Shown here one piece after another: positions 45,511 to 54,900 of a stretch of DNA of 61,695 nucleotides. The notes under the pieces were generated by a model that was not told the origin of the DNA, ran no database searches, and saw nothing but the letters and a program-made list of their open reading frames with translations. The translations under genes and the position numbers were made by a program. The first letter of the stretch is position 1. Every line of letters starts with the position of its first letter. This stretch comes from Hoylesella timonensis S9-PR14 (GTDB taxonomy: Bacteria > Bacteroidota > Bacteroidia > Bacteroidales > Bacteroidaceae), in the NCBI RefSeq assembly GCF_000762405.1, contig NZ_JRPQ01000075.1:1-61695 (forward strand). Reading direction: 5' to 3'.

Positions 45511-45690
45511 CATGGAGTAATCGTGTTATTTCCATGAGTTAATGCTGTTATCTGCATAACTTAACCGTGCAAAACAGTCTGTTTTATTGTCCAAAACAGT
45601 CTGTTTTGGACAACAATCTGCATGAATTAGTGCTGTTATCTACATGGGTCAGCAACATTGAAGCATGTAGATAACAGGCTTAACTATGTG
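45511..45690 (+). repeat. 22-bp CATG-anchored repeat units
   Basis: Three diverged units of 22 bases start at 45511 (CATGGAGTAATCGTGTTATT), 45533 (CATGAGTTAATGCTGTTATC) and 45621 (CATGAATTAGTGCTGTTATC). The first two are directly adjacent, and each is followed by another CAT. CTGTTATCTACATG (45633-45646) is the perfect inverse of CATGTAGATAACAG (45664-45677). The cluster resembles that at 26149-26290. Confidence 0.6.
45571..45611. repeat. Twin palindromes 22 bp apart
   Basis: AAAACAGTCTGTTTT (45571-45585) is a perfect palindrome around its central T. A 23-base version with the same core and GTCC/GGAC extensions spans 45589-45611. Their centres, 45578 and 45600, are 22 bases apart, the same period as the surrounding repeat units. 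Confidence 0.7.
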
Positions 45691-45866
45691 AGGTACGTAA
45701 ACACCTTCAAGCAAGAGAGGCGGACAACAAAAATCTGTGAAAGTGATTGACGATAGCGTGGATAGGAATCAGTCGTAGGGACAGCGTTGATCTACATTCT
45801 CATATCCATATGAAGAATTGCAAATTCTATCAATAATCAAGTTGCAACAATGATATGCAGAATTGA

Positions 45867-45895
45867 AAAAAAGTCGCTGATATTCAGCGACTTTT
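45867..45895 (-). terminator. Terminator of the nqr operon
   Basis: AAAAGTCGCTGA and TCAGCGACTTTT form a perfect hairpin with a 3-base loop. On the minus strand it is followed by a run of T and lies about 35 bases after the nqrF stop, a textbook intrinsic terminator. It can also stop transcripts from the SusCD side. Confidence 0.85.
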
Positions 45896-45930
45896 ATAAT
45901 TATAAATAAGTTGTTTTGAGTTGCACTAAC

Positions 45931-47202
45931 TTATCCGAAGTTATCAAACATGATAGATTCAGGATCGACACCAATACTATCTAACATTTTCTGAACAGCG
46001 GCACTCATAGGACCAGGACCACACATGTAGTATTCTATATCTTCGGGAGCCTCATGATCCTTTAAGTAGGTATCATACATTACTTGATGAACAAAACCAG
46101 CCGTGTATTTTACTCCTGCTTCATCAGCTACTGGATCAGGTCTGTCTAAAGCTAAATGGAAGTGGAAGTTAGGATATTCTTTTTCTAACTCGTGGAAGTC
46201 GTCTAAGAAGAAGGCTTCGTTCAGAGAGCGAGCACCGTAGAAATAGTGCATCTCGCGATCTCTTGTGTGCAGCGTTTTGAGCATGTACATAATTTGGCTT
46301 CGTAGAGGAGCCATACCAGCACCACCGCCGACCCAAATCATCTCTTTCTTAGAGTCAAAGATTGGATGGAAGTCACCGTAAGGTCCACTCATCTTTACCT
46401 TATCACCTGGTTTCAAAGAGAAGATATAACTGGAAGCAATTCCCGTAGGTACATTTTGGAATCCTACCTGTGGACGTGGCTTAAATGGAGTGGATGCAAT
46501 ACGTACCGTCAGCATAATAATATCTCCTTCCTCAGGATAGTTCGCCATAGAGTATGCGCGAACAGTGGGTTCTGGGTTGTGAGCCTTGAGAGATAAGATA
46601 TTAAATTTCTTCCATGCACCAATGTATTCTTCGCCAATGTCATTCTTGTCGAAATCCTTGTCGTAATCGATAACATCAAACGCAGGAATAGATATTTGAG
46701 CATAAGAGCCTGGAATGAAGTCCATATGCTCACCAGGAGGCAATTGTACTTTGAACTCTTTGATGAAGCTCGACACGTTTTTATTGCTGATGACGGTGCA
46801 TTCCCATTCTTTAACACCTAAAACGGTTTCAGGTATTTTGATTTTTAAGTCACCTTTCACCTTGCACTGACATCCCAAACGCCAATTATTCTTTATTTCT
46901 TTCCTTGAAAAGTGAGGACGCTCTGAATCCAAGATTTCACCTCCACCTTCAATCACTTGTAATTTGCATTGTCCACAACTGCCCTTTCCGCCACATGCAG
47001 AAGGTAAGTAAATGCCATTTTGGGTGAGGGTACTCATGATAGAAGCACCTTGTGGAACGCTGAGTGTCTTGTCTTCGTTAATAATGATGTTGACATTTCC
47101 GCTTGGAGACAAATATTTTTTTGCCACAAGCAAAATAATGACAAGCAAGAGTATTACACTCAAGAAAACAACAATACTTGTTAATATAAAACTAAAATTC
47201 AT
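45931..47202 (-). CDS. nqrF: Na+-translocating NADH:quinone reductase subunit F
   Basis: The NADH-oxidising entry subunit of the sodium-pumping Nqr complex. One N-terminal membrane span (residues about 5-27) is followed by a 2Fe-2S domain with Cys70, Cys76, Cys79 and Cys111 (PSACGGKGSCGQC; LGCQC). A ferredoxin-reductase-type FAD domain comes next (RAYSMANYP), then an NADH domain (MIWVGGGAGMAPLRSQI, YYMCGPGPM), ending IMFDNFG. The 423 residues are slightly longer than V. cholerae NqrF. It is the last gene of the operon, 6 bases after nqrE, and is followed by the terminator at 45867-45895. Confidence 0.97.
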   Translation of the reverse strand: MNFSFILTSIVVFLSVILLLVIILLVAKKYLSPSGNVNIIINEDKTLSVPQGASIMSTLTQNGIYLPSACGGKGSCGQCKLQVIEGGGEILDSERPHFSRKEIKNNWRLGCQCKVKGDLKIKIPETVLGVKEWECTVISNKNVSSFIKEFKVQLPPGEHMDFIPGSYAQISIPAFDVIDYDKDFDKNDIGEEYIGAWKKFNILSLKAHNPEPTVRAYSMANYPEEGDIIMLTVRIASTPFKPRPQVGFQNVPTGIASSYIFSLKPGDKVKMSGPYGDFHPIFDSKKEMIWVGGGAGMAPLRSQIMYMLKTLHTRDREMHYFYGARSLNEAFFLDDFHELEKEYPNFHFHLALDRPDPVADEAGVKYTAGFVHQVMYDTYLKDHEAPEDIEYYMCGPGPMSAAVQKMLDSIGVDPESIMFDNFG

Positions 47203-47208
47203 AGCTAA

Positions 47209-47817
47209 TTATATTTTTAATCCAGAGAAGCACATCATGGCAATAGCCATTAGTCCTACTGTTATAAATGTAATACCGAGTCCTTGCAAAGGCTTTGGTA
47301 CATCACTATATTCTAATTTCTCACGAATAGCACCCATTAACACAATAGCGAGTGTCCATCCTAATCCACTACCCACAGCATAAGCGATGGCATCGACGAT
47401 GTTACCGATATATTGGGTATTGCTTGGATCCAAGTTGATACGCTGTTGCATAAACATGGAGCCACCCATGATGGCACAGTTTACGGCAATCAGTGGGAGG
47501 AATATACCCAAAGACGAATACAATGAGGGACTGTATTTCTCCACCAACATTTCAACTAATTGAGTGATACCTGCGATGACCGCAATAAAGATGATAAAAC
47601 TAAGATAGCTTAACCCTAATGGATCGAGTATTTTAGTTTGTAGGAGATAATCCACTGGTACGGTGACAAAAAGTACAAACGTCACGGCCATTCCTAAACC
47701 AAACGAGGTCTTCACATTCTTCGATACTGCCAAAAATGAACACATTCCTAAGAAGAATGCAAAAATCATATTGTCGACAAATATCGATCTAAAAAATAAT
47801 GATATGATATGTTCCAT
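47209..47817 (-). CDS. nqrE: Na+-translocating NADH:quinone reductase subunit E
   Basis: A hydrophobic integral membrane subunit of 202 residues with about six spans, homologous to NqrD and to RnfA. The segment FFLGMCSFLAVSKNVKTSFGLG carries the Cys that, with its NqrD counterpart, ligates the intramembrane iron-sulfur centre. It forms part of the Na+ path. It lies between nqrD (30-base gap) and nqrF (6-base gap). Confidence 0.95.
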   Translation of the reverse strand: MEHIISLFFRSIFVDNMIFAFFLGMCSFLAVSKNVKTSFGLGMAVTFVLFVTVPVDYLLQTKILDPLGLSYLSFIIFIAVIAGITQLVEMLVEKYSPSLYSSLGIFLPLIAVNCAIMGGSMFMQQRINLDPSNTQYIGNIVDAIAYAVGSGLGWTLAIVLMGAIREKLEYSDVPKPLQGLGITFITVGLMAIAMMCFSGLKI

Positions 47818-47847
47818 AATAATTCTAATTAAAATATTTAGTATCCG

Positions 47848-48474
47848 TTACTGTTCTTCTTTATAGAAATATGCGCGGTGAATCCAAATAACACATCCTA
47901 CAAGAATCAATGCCATGGCTGGCATTGCCATCATACCATTATTCATATATCCAAAGTCATAGAAAGACGACGGAATAATCGTAAATCCTAATAAAGTTCC
48001 TCTACCAAATAATTCACGGAAAGCTCCCACAACAACTAAAATCATTGCGTAACCTAACCCATTACCTACTCCATCAAGAAAAGATGGCCAAGGTTTGTTC
48101 ATCATCGCAAATGCTTCTAAGCGTCCCATCAGAATACAGTTGGTAATAATCAAAGCCACATATACTGAAAGCTGAACACTTACATCATACGCATAAGCTT
48201 TTAAGATCTGACTGACAATCGTCACCAATGCCGCAACGACAACTAACTGCACAATGATACGGATTCGCATTGGGATGGTGTTGCGAATAATCGAAATAAT
48301 TACATTTGAAAATGCAGTAATAACCGTCACTGCCAATCCCATGACAATAGCTGGCTTTAATTGTGAAGTTACTGCCAAAGCCGAACAGATTCCCAAGACT
48401 TGAACCAAAATAGGATGATCCAAATTGAGAGGGTTTGTAAAGACTTTCTTATTTTGTGTTGAAAATAATGACAT
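47848..48474 (-). CDS. nqrD: Na+-translocating NADH:quinone reductase subunit D
   Basis: A 208-residue integral membrane subunit with about six spans, paralogous to NqrE. VQVLGICSALAVTSQLKPAIVMGLA holds the conserved Cys near the membrane midpoint, and ITNCILMGRLEAFAM is the second conserved Cys region. It pairs with NqrE around the membrane iron centre. It starts 14 bases after nqrC. Confidence 0.95.
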   Translation of the reverse strand: MSLFSTQNKKVFTNPLNLDHPILVQVLGICSALAVTSQLKPAIVMGLAVTVITAFSNVIISIIRNTIPMRIRIIVQLVVVAALVTIVSQILKAYAYDVSVQLSVYVALIITNCILMGRLEAFAMMNKPWPSFLDGVGNGLGYAMILVVVGAFRELFGRGTLLGFTIIPSSFYDFGYMNNGMMAMPAMALILVGCVIWIHRAYFYKEEQ

Positions 48475-48488
48475 AATTATAAATCAAT

Positions 48489-49211
48489 TTAATGAGCTTT
48501 TAAGAAATTCATATATGCACCTAAACAAGTCTGCAACATCTCAGTAACACCGTTGGAAGTGAGCGTAGCACCCGTTATACCATCGACTTGCGTGGCAGGG
48601 TCTTCCACCTTCTTACTAACAGCCAATGCGATTTTTTGGGGATCTTGAGCAAATAGTTTTTTACCTTGGAATTGATTTTGCCATGCACGATTGTCTTTAA
48701 TTTCAGCTCCCAATCCAGCTGTTTCACTTTCATGGTCGAAATAAGTTCCGAAGACAGTCGACTTGTCTGCATTGATGGCAATATAACCGTTGATAGCTCC
48801 CCATAGTCCCATGCCATAAACAGGTATCACATATTTGGTTTGTCCATCAACCTTACAAACGAAGAGTGCTAACTTTCCATTCTTAAAGTCTGCTGAATTG
48901 AGCTTAAAACCGTAGTTTTCTCCACCCTGTTCACCTTTCTCAAGAACATTCCCCTGCTCATCTATGATTTCGTCAGCAAGTACAACTTCTTGATACTTTG
49001 CAGCAGCTTCTTCATTATTCAAATCTCTAATATTCAACGAATTTAATATCTGCTTCTTCTTGTCCAATGCAACGTTAGCATCTTGCATAGGTTTCAAAAC
49101 CTGGAATACAAAAGCCAACAAGAACGCAACAAGAATCACGATAATGATTGAATATATAATCGTATAGGAATTAGAATTGGTATTCAATCCTTTTTTATTT
49201 TCTTCAGCCAT
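48489..49211 (-). CDS. nqrC: Na+-translocating NADH:quinone reductase subunit C
   Basis: Carries a covalently bound FMN on the periplasmic side. One N-terminal membrane span (TIIYSIIIVILVAFLLAFVFQV) is followed by a soluble FMN-binding domain. Near the C-terminus VDGITGATLTSNGV contains the flavinylation motif, with Thr216 as the expected attachment site; attachment needs an ApbE flavin transferase, which is not encoded in this window. The 240 residues are normal. Gaps of 4 bases to nqrB and 14 to nqrD fit tight co-expression. Confidence 0.95.
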   Translation of the reverse strand: MAEENKKGLNTNSNSYTIIYSIIIVILVAFLLAFVFQVLKPMQDANVALDKKKQILNSLNIRDLNNEEAAAKYQEVVLADEIIDEQGNVLEKGEQGGENYGFKLNSADFKNGKLALFVCKVDGQTKYVIPVYGMGLWGAINGYIAINADKSTVFGTYFDHESETAGLGAEIKDNRAWQNQFQGKKLFAQDPQKIALAVSKKVEDPATQVDGITGATLTSNGVTEMLQTCLGAYMNFLKAH

Positions 49212-49215
49212 TGTC

Positions 49216-50379
49216 TTATTTATTATCAGCAGTTAAACGTTTCATTCTATTATTAATATTGTGTTGAACTACACAATAGTCAATCAGTGGAGCAAACATA
49301 TTTGCAAACAATATGGAGAGCATCATACCTTCTGGATATCCCGGATTCATGACACGAATAATCACCGTCATTACTCCAATCAGAGCTCCATAGATGTACT
49401 TACCCGTCTCTGTGCGTGCAGATGTTACAGGATCTGTTGCCATAAAGACAGCACCAAAACAAAAACCTCCCAAAATTAAGTGTTCATACCATTCAATAGG
49501 AGTCATTCCAAGAGATTGGAAAAGCACTGCCATGATTCCACCTCCCGCAAAAACGCTGAACATTGTTTTCCATGAAGCAATGCCAGTGAGAAGTAAGAGT
49601 ATCGCACCCAAAGCTATCGCAATAACACTTGTCTCTCCAACAGAACCAGGTATTAATCCTATCATCATTTCATTGATGGTATAAGGAATGTCCGTGTGCT
49701 GTGCCAACTCACCTAAAGGAGTTGCCATTGTAGTAGCATCTGGTAATGTATTTCCTAATCCAAAAATGGAATGATTAGCTACCCAAACAGTATCTCCTGT
49801 CATTACACTTGGATATGAAAAGAACAAAAAGGCACGAGCCGATAAAGCAATGTTAAAAATATTCATGCCTGTACCCCCAAATATTTCCTTGCAGAGGATA
49901 ACTGCAAAAGCAATGGATAAGGCTAACATCCATAATGGACAGCTTATTGGAATAATGAGTGGCATCAACATACCTGTAACAAGATATCCTTCTTGTATCT
50001 CTTCTTTTTTCCATTGTGCCCAGGCAAATTCAATACCTAATCCCACAATATAAGAAACCAAAATCTTTGGTAACAGTGCAAGAAATCCAAAACAAAACAT
50101 CTCCCAAAAGGAAGCGTTTGCCAATTGTCCTGCAGCAGAATAGTTTTGATAACCAATATTATACATTCCGAACAAAAGCGCAGGCATTAACGCAATCACT
50201 ACCAAACTCATGATTCGCTTGGAATCAATGGCATCATGAATATGTGCACCTGTCTTGGCTGTTGTGTTCGGAACATAAAGGAAACTCTCAAAACCGTCAT
50301 AAATACTCCAAAAAGCGTGGAGTTTTCCACCTTCTTCGAAGTGTGGCTTGATTTTATTTAAATATTTTTTCAAACTCAT
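49216..50379 (-). CDS. nqrB: Na+-translocating NADH:quinone reductase subunit B
   Basis: A large membrane subunit (387 residues, about ten spans) carrying a covalent FMN and riboflavin and forming the Na+ channel. The N-terminal cytoplasmic stretch is followed by repeated spans (YIVGLGIEFAWAQWKKEEIQEG, ILCKEIFGGTGMNIFNIALSARAF). DATTMATPLGEL is the probable flavinylation site, with the Thr before Pro as attachment residue by analogy to related NqrB and RnfD proteins. Later come IPGSVGETSVIAI and MATDPVTSART. The gap to nqrA is 4 bases. Confidence 0.95.
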   Translation of the reverse strand: MSLKKYLNKIKPHFEEGGKLHAFWSIYDGFESFLYVPNTTAKTGAHIHDAIDSKRIMSLVVIALMPALLFGMYNIGYQNYSAAGQLANASFWEMFCFGFLALLPKILVSYIVGLGIEFAWAQWKKEEIQEGYLVTGMLMPLIIPISCPLWMLALSIAFAVILCKEIFGGTGMNIFNIALSARAFLFFSYPSVMTGDTVWVANHSIFGLGNTLPDATTMATPLGELAQHTDIPYTINEMMIGLIPGSVGETSVIAIALGAILLLLTGIASWKTMFSVFAGGGIMAVLFQSLGMTPIEWYEHLILGGFCFGAVFMATDPVTSARTETGKYIYGALIGVMTVIIRVMNPGYPEGMMLSILFANMFAPLIDYCVVQHNINNRMKRLTADNK

Positions 50380-50383
50380 ATCT

Positions 50384-51754
50384 TTATGCGTTTTCTTTAC
50401 GTAATGTATCTAATCCCTTACGTACGATTTTCTGTAGTTCTAATTTAGAAGAATCAACAAATTCAGCAACGGCAAAGTCTTCTGGTGAAACTTCATAAAT
50501 ACCTAACTGTTCCTGTTTGTCAATATCTCCAGCTATTAAAGCTTTTATCAGATATTCACCAAAGATATCCATTGGCAACACTTTATCATATTCACCGCTC
50601 ATAATCATGTGGCGTTTTCCTCCTTTAATACGAGCATCCACATCGTACTTCTTTTCTTTCCCCATTAACCAAGAGAAATAACTGTGTGAAGCAGAGAATT
50701 GATTGGTTCTTGGCAAAATCCATCCAAATAACTCGTCAGCTTGATTACCTTCTGGAATGACGCATACCTCTGAAGTATGAGCTCCTAAGAAATCATTCAG
50801 ATGACACTGTCGTCCTGTCAAAGGATTTCCGTTGATAATACGAAGACATTCTCCATCTTCTGGATTTATTTTTTTTGTCACTTGTCCAGCTAAGAGGTCA
50901 GATATTGGTGTTCCCACCAAGGTATCAACATACTTTGGTTCGTTCACTTCACTGCCAGCCACAGCAACTGTTCGTGTAAGTTGTACTTTGCCTGTCAAGA
51001 ACAAACGACCTATGAATATCACGGCAGTAGGCTCAACGGTCCAAACTACTTCGCCTTTATTTACAGGTGCGATGTGGTTAATCTGCACACCGACATTACC
51101 CGAAGGACATGGGCCATCGAAAACGGTCACTTCGACATCCTTTGCTTGCGTCAATGCAGTTGCTTTCTGATTCGCATGAATATTCAGATAGGTTTTCGCT
51201 ATCTTCGACAAAGCCGTTAATCCAGTCTGAAAAGCTTCTTCATTGCCTTGCAGTTCAAACTCAAACTTTCCTGCCAAAGGCATGTTTCTAAAACCTGATA
51301 CAAAGATAGCTCTCGGACATTCTTTTGGGTTAGTTGATACTGCATAAGGCAACTGGTTGATATAACCAAAGATGCCTGCTTCTAACAATGATTCGATGAC
51401 TTGCTCGGAAGAAAGTTGGGTTACATCTTTCTTTCCGTAATCAACAAACTCTTGTTGTTGTGAAGTCTCCACGACAACAGCCATTACCTTGCGCCTTTCA
51501 CCTCTCACGATTGACTTTACTTTCCCACTCACAGGCGATGAGAATTTCACCTCGGGAAAGTTTTTGTTGACAAAGAGTGCCTCACCAGCTTTCACTTCGT
51601 CACCAATGTGTACAATCACTTTAGGGGTTACGCCGACAAAATCGTCTGGAACGAGCGCATATTCATGACTCAGTTTCAAGGAAGTTTTTTCTTCCTTGGC
51701 TCTCCCTTTAAGATTAATGTCTAAGCCCTTACGTAACTTAATTACACTTACCAT
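50384..51754 (-). CDS. nqrA: Na+-translocating NADH:quinone reductase subunit A
   Basis: The first gene of the operon. A soluble cytoplasmic subunit of 456 residues without cofactor motifs, docking on NqrB and taking part in quinone binding. The lipoyl-like opening (VIKLRKGLDINLKGRA, DFVGVTPKVIVHIGDEVKAGE) is typical, with CPSGNVGVQINHIAPVNKGEVVW in the middle. No membrane span is present. The promoter lies at about 51824, giving a leader of some 65 bases. The six genes are all present in the standard A-F order. Confidence 0.95.
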   Translation of the reverse strand: MVSVIKLRKGLDINLKGRAKEEKTSLKLSHEYALVPDDFVGVTPKVIVHIGDEVKAGEALFVNKNFPEVKFSSPVSGKVKSIVRGERRKVMAVVVETSQQQEFVDYGKKDVTQLSSEQVIESLLEAGIFGYINQLPYAVSTNPKECPRAIFVSGFRNMPLAGKFEFELQGNEEAFQTGLTALSKIAKTYLNIHANQKATALTQAKDVEVTVFDGPCPSGNVGVQINHIAPVNKGEVVWTVEPTAVIFIGRLFLTGKVQLTRTVAVAGSEVNEPKYVDTLVGTPISDLLAGQVTKKINPEDGECLRIINGNPLTGRQCHLNDFLGAHTSEVCVIPEGNQADELFGWILPRTNQFSASHSYFSWLMGKEKKYDVDARIKGGKRHMIMSGEYDKVLPMDIFGEYLIKALIAGDIDKQEQLGIYEVSPEDFAVAEFVDSSKLELQKIVRKGLDTLRKENA

Positions 51755-51823
51755 AAATTATATAAATTAAACCTTGTTCGAATAAAAAAGTATATACAAA
51801 TTTTATAAACGTTATCTATTTGG

Positions 51824-51831
51824 CAAAATTA
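51824..51831 (-). promoter_or_regulatory. -7 box of the nqr operon
   Basis: On the minus strand the bases are TAATTTTG followed by CC, matching the consensus, about 70 bases upstream of nqrA. A clear -33 is not seen. Confidence 0.5.
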
Positions 51832-51895
51832 GTAACTTTTACTGATTAATAAAAGAAATTCCAGGCATTTATTTAGTTCGTACAGAAAAATGATG

Positions 51896-51903
51896 TAATT
51901 TTG
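51896..51903 (+). promoter_or_regulatory. -7 box of the tamB-like gene
   Basis: TAATTTTG followed by C matches the consensus and predicts a transcript starting near 51910. That leaves only a few bases before the membrane-anchor coding region of the tamB-like gene. Confidence 0.45.
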
Positions 51904-51919
51904 CATCCAATTAATAAAG

Positions 51920-54900
51920 ATTGCCCTGAGAAAGTTCAAAAATATATTAAATATTGCTTTATGGAGCATTGTAGGATTTTATCTTACAATAGTTATTTTG
52001 TTGCACATTCCAGCAATTCAGACTTTAATGGGGCAACAAGCAGGAAGCTATTTATCCAAACGTTTTGGGACACAAGTTCGTGTCGAACGAGTTTATTTAG
52101 GTTTTTTGAATCGATTGGTTATTGACGGGTTATTCATGGACGACCAAAAAGGAGTCCCCATGCTCCAAGCTTCACGTCTTTCAATAAAGCTTGATGTATT
52201 CTCGTTGATGCGTGGAGGTATCAACATCTCGTCTGCACAGTTATTTGGCATAAAAGCCAATTTATATCAGGCGAACAAGCATGCACAAACAAACTTCCAA
52301 TTCCTCATCGATTCACTTGCATCTAAAGACACCACTTCACAATCCACACCAATCAATCTAAACTCAATGATTATCCGTCGTGGAAACATCCGTTATCAAG
52401 TCCTTGATCAACCCAAAGAAAATCATTTTTCTTTCAATGATTTGGCATTAACAGAGATAAGTTCGCACATTGTTTTTAATCATTTTTCGAATGACTCTCT
52501 CAACGTTAAATTAAAAAACTTATCGTTCAAGGAAAAGTCTGGTTTACATGTTAAATCCTTAACTGCTAAGTTAATAGCAAACTCTTCTTCATGTTTTTTA
52601 GAGAATTTCAACCTCTCTCTCCCCCATTCGATGCTTCATGTCGATGAAGTTCGCACAAACTATCATCAAAAGAATCATCACATTGATTTATCTACACTTT
52701 CATACAAGGGTAAAATCAAAAACTCAAAGCTTACATTAGCAGACTTTTCTTTCTTAGATGCTCAACTCTCCAAGTATACTTCTCCGTTTGATATCAAAAC
52801 CTCGTTTCATGGAAATCGAAGTTCATTAACGCTGTCTAACTTGCAGGTACAAGCAGACAAGATGCTCAAAGCCACTGCAAACGCAACACTGCAGGGCTTG
52901 GATAAAAACCTGAAATGGATGTTGGAGCTTAAAGAATTGGAAGCAACCAACAAAATGTTGACCGCATTTTTCCCGAAGATAGCGCAACAGTCCCCTTTTC
53001 AGCACTTCACAAATCTGAAATTAAAAGGTTTGGCTCGCGGTACTCAACAAAACTTCAACATTGATGGTCAGCTGGCATCAAACCTTGGTGAAGTGAAGTT
53101 TCGTTTGCATAAAGAGAAAAACAACTACAACGGAGCTTTAGAAACGATAGAGCTTAGTCTTGATAAACTATTGGAAAGAAAAGACTTAGGAAATATTACT
53201 TCAAGATTAGAACTGAAAGATTTTCAAAGAAATTCGAGCCATTCTAAATTCCTATTGAAGGGAGATATATCGAAAATTGACTATAAGGGTTACACTTATC
53301 AACATATTTATATTGACGGCAACGGTCTACTCAATCCAAAAAATGAGCTTACAAGCTTTGAGGGAGTTGCAAATCTCAATGATCCCAACGGAGAACTTCA
53401 TATTAGAGGAAAAGTAAATCGTCATCAAACAATTTACCAAGTGCAGTTAGATGCGCAGGCGAAGGATTTACATTTAGCAGCGCTTAATATTTCTAAGAAG
53501 TTTCCTCATCGCAGAGTCAGTTTTGAAGTTGGTGCAAATGTTTCTGGTAAATCATTAAAGGATGTAACAGGTCAATTGAGCTTAAATCATCTTAGAATTG
53601 TTGATCAGCGTTCGCAATATCAACTCAACAATTTGGATTTGCAGACTGGCTTTGATGAAAAGCATGAACATTTTGTATCCATTAATGGGGATTTTGGAAG
53701 TGCTATGATAGTAGGCACATTCGACTTCGATGCTCTTTCTCAAAATGTTGCAAACATCTTGATAGAGAAGTTACCCAGTTTGCAGCACTTAACTCCAATA
53801 CGTCAACGGCATACCGCTCCCACGAATGCTCGACTTTATGCAGATATTCGTAATACAGATTGGGCGCCCTACTTCTTTGGTGTTCCATTTGTGCTACATC
53901 AACCGCTACAAATTAGTGGAACGATGGAGAGTTCACAGAATTTAATGAATGTCCATATTACAGCACCAGATTTTACTTATCAGGGTAAGAAATATTATCA
54001 ATGCTATGCTCATCTTCAAACACGACAAGATACACTTTGTCTGGATGCCGAACTGAATCGTTTGAACAAGCAAGACAAGAAATGGTCATGGTCGGTAAAG
54101 TCTGCAGCTGCCAACAATCATTTATTGACAAAACTCTCTTTTGATAATCATGAAGCGCATCCCTTCCGAGGCACTGTCAACACAGAAACACAATTCTTCA
54201 AGAATAACAAAGGAGATGCGGCTGCCCATATCAGCATACATCCTTCTGAAATATTAGTTGAAGATAGTATTTGGAGAATAGAACCCTCTGACATTATTTA
54301 TAGTAAGAAGCATTTGAATGTAGATTACTTCTCTATTCACCACGATGAACAGCATGTCATTGTTAGTGGATTGGCAACCCGCAATCCTAATGATTCGCTC
54401 TTGATAGACTTAAAAGATATCGACGTTAGCTATGTCCTAAATCTTCTTAACTTTCATGCTGTAGAGTTTGGAGGTTTATTGTCTGGCAAAGCTGTTGCGT
54501 CTGGATTGTTTGGAAATCCGAAAGGTCATGCCGATGTGTTGGTAAATCAATTCAAGTTCGAGACAGGAAGAATGGGCGCCTTAGATGCGCACGTCGCTTG
54601 GAACGAAAAGGCTAAACAAATTGACATCAACGCTGTTGCCAATGATGAATACCGTAAGACTCTGATTCGTGGATACGTTTCTCCTGAACGTGATTACTTG
54701 GATTTAGACATCTTAGCCAACAACACTCGCTTAGAGTTCTTGGAGGGCTTTTGCGATAGCTTTATGCAACAGGTAGATGCGAATGGTCGTGGTAGGCTTC
54801 GACTCTTTGGAAACTTAGGTAGTTTGAACTTAACGGGACAGGTAGTAGCAGATGGAACCGTTGGAATTACGCCCATTCATACTACCTATACCTTAAAGAA

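Larger units (their letters stand above)
45494..45930. other. Convergent intergenic region with repeats and palindromes
   Basis: It lies between the ends of the SusD-like gene and nqrF. It contains 22-bp CATG-anchored repeat units, two near-identical palindromes, an inverted repeat and the nqr terminator. No gene is visible. Confidence 0.65.

Noticed and set aside
51901..52125. A 74-codon frame at the start of the tamB-like gene
   Set aside because: It is out of frame with the membrane anchor and the TamB body and matches no family.
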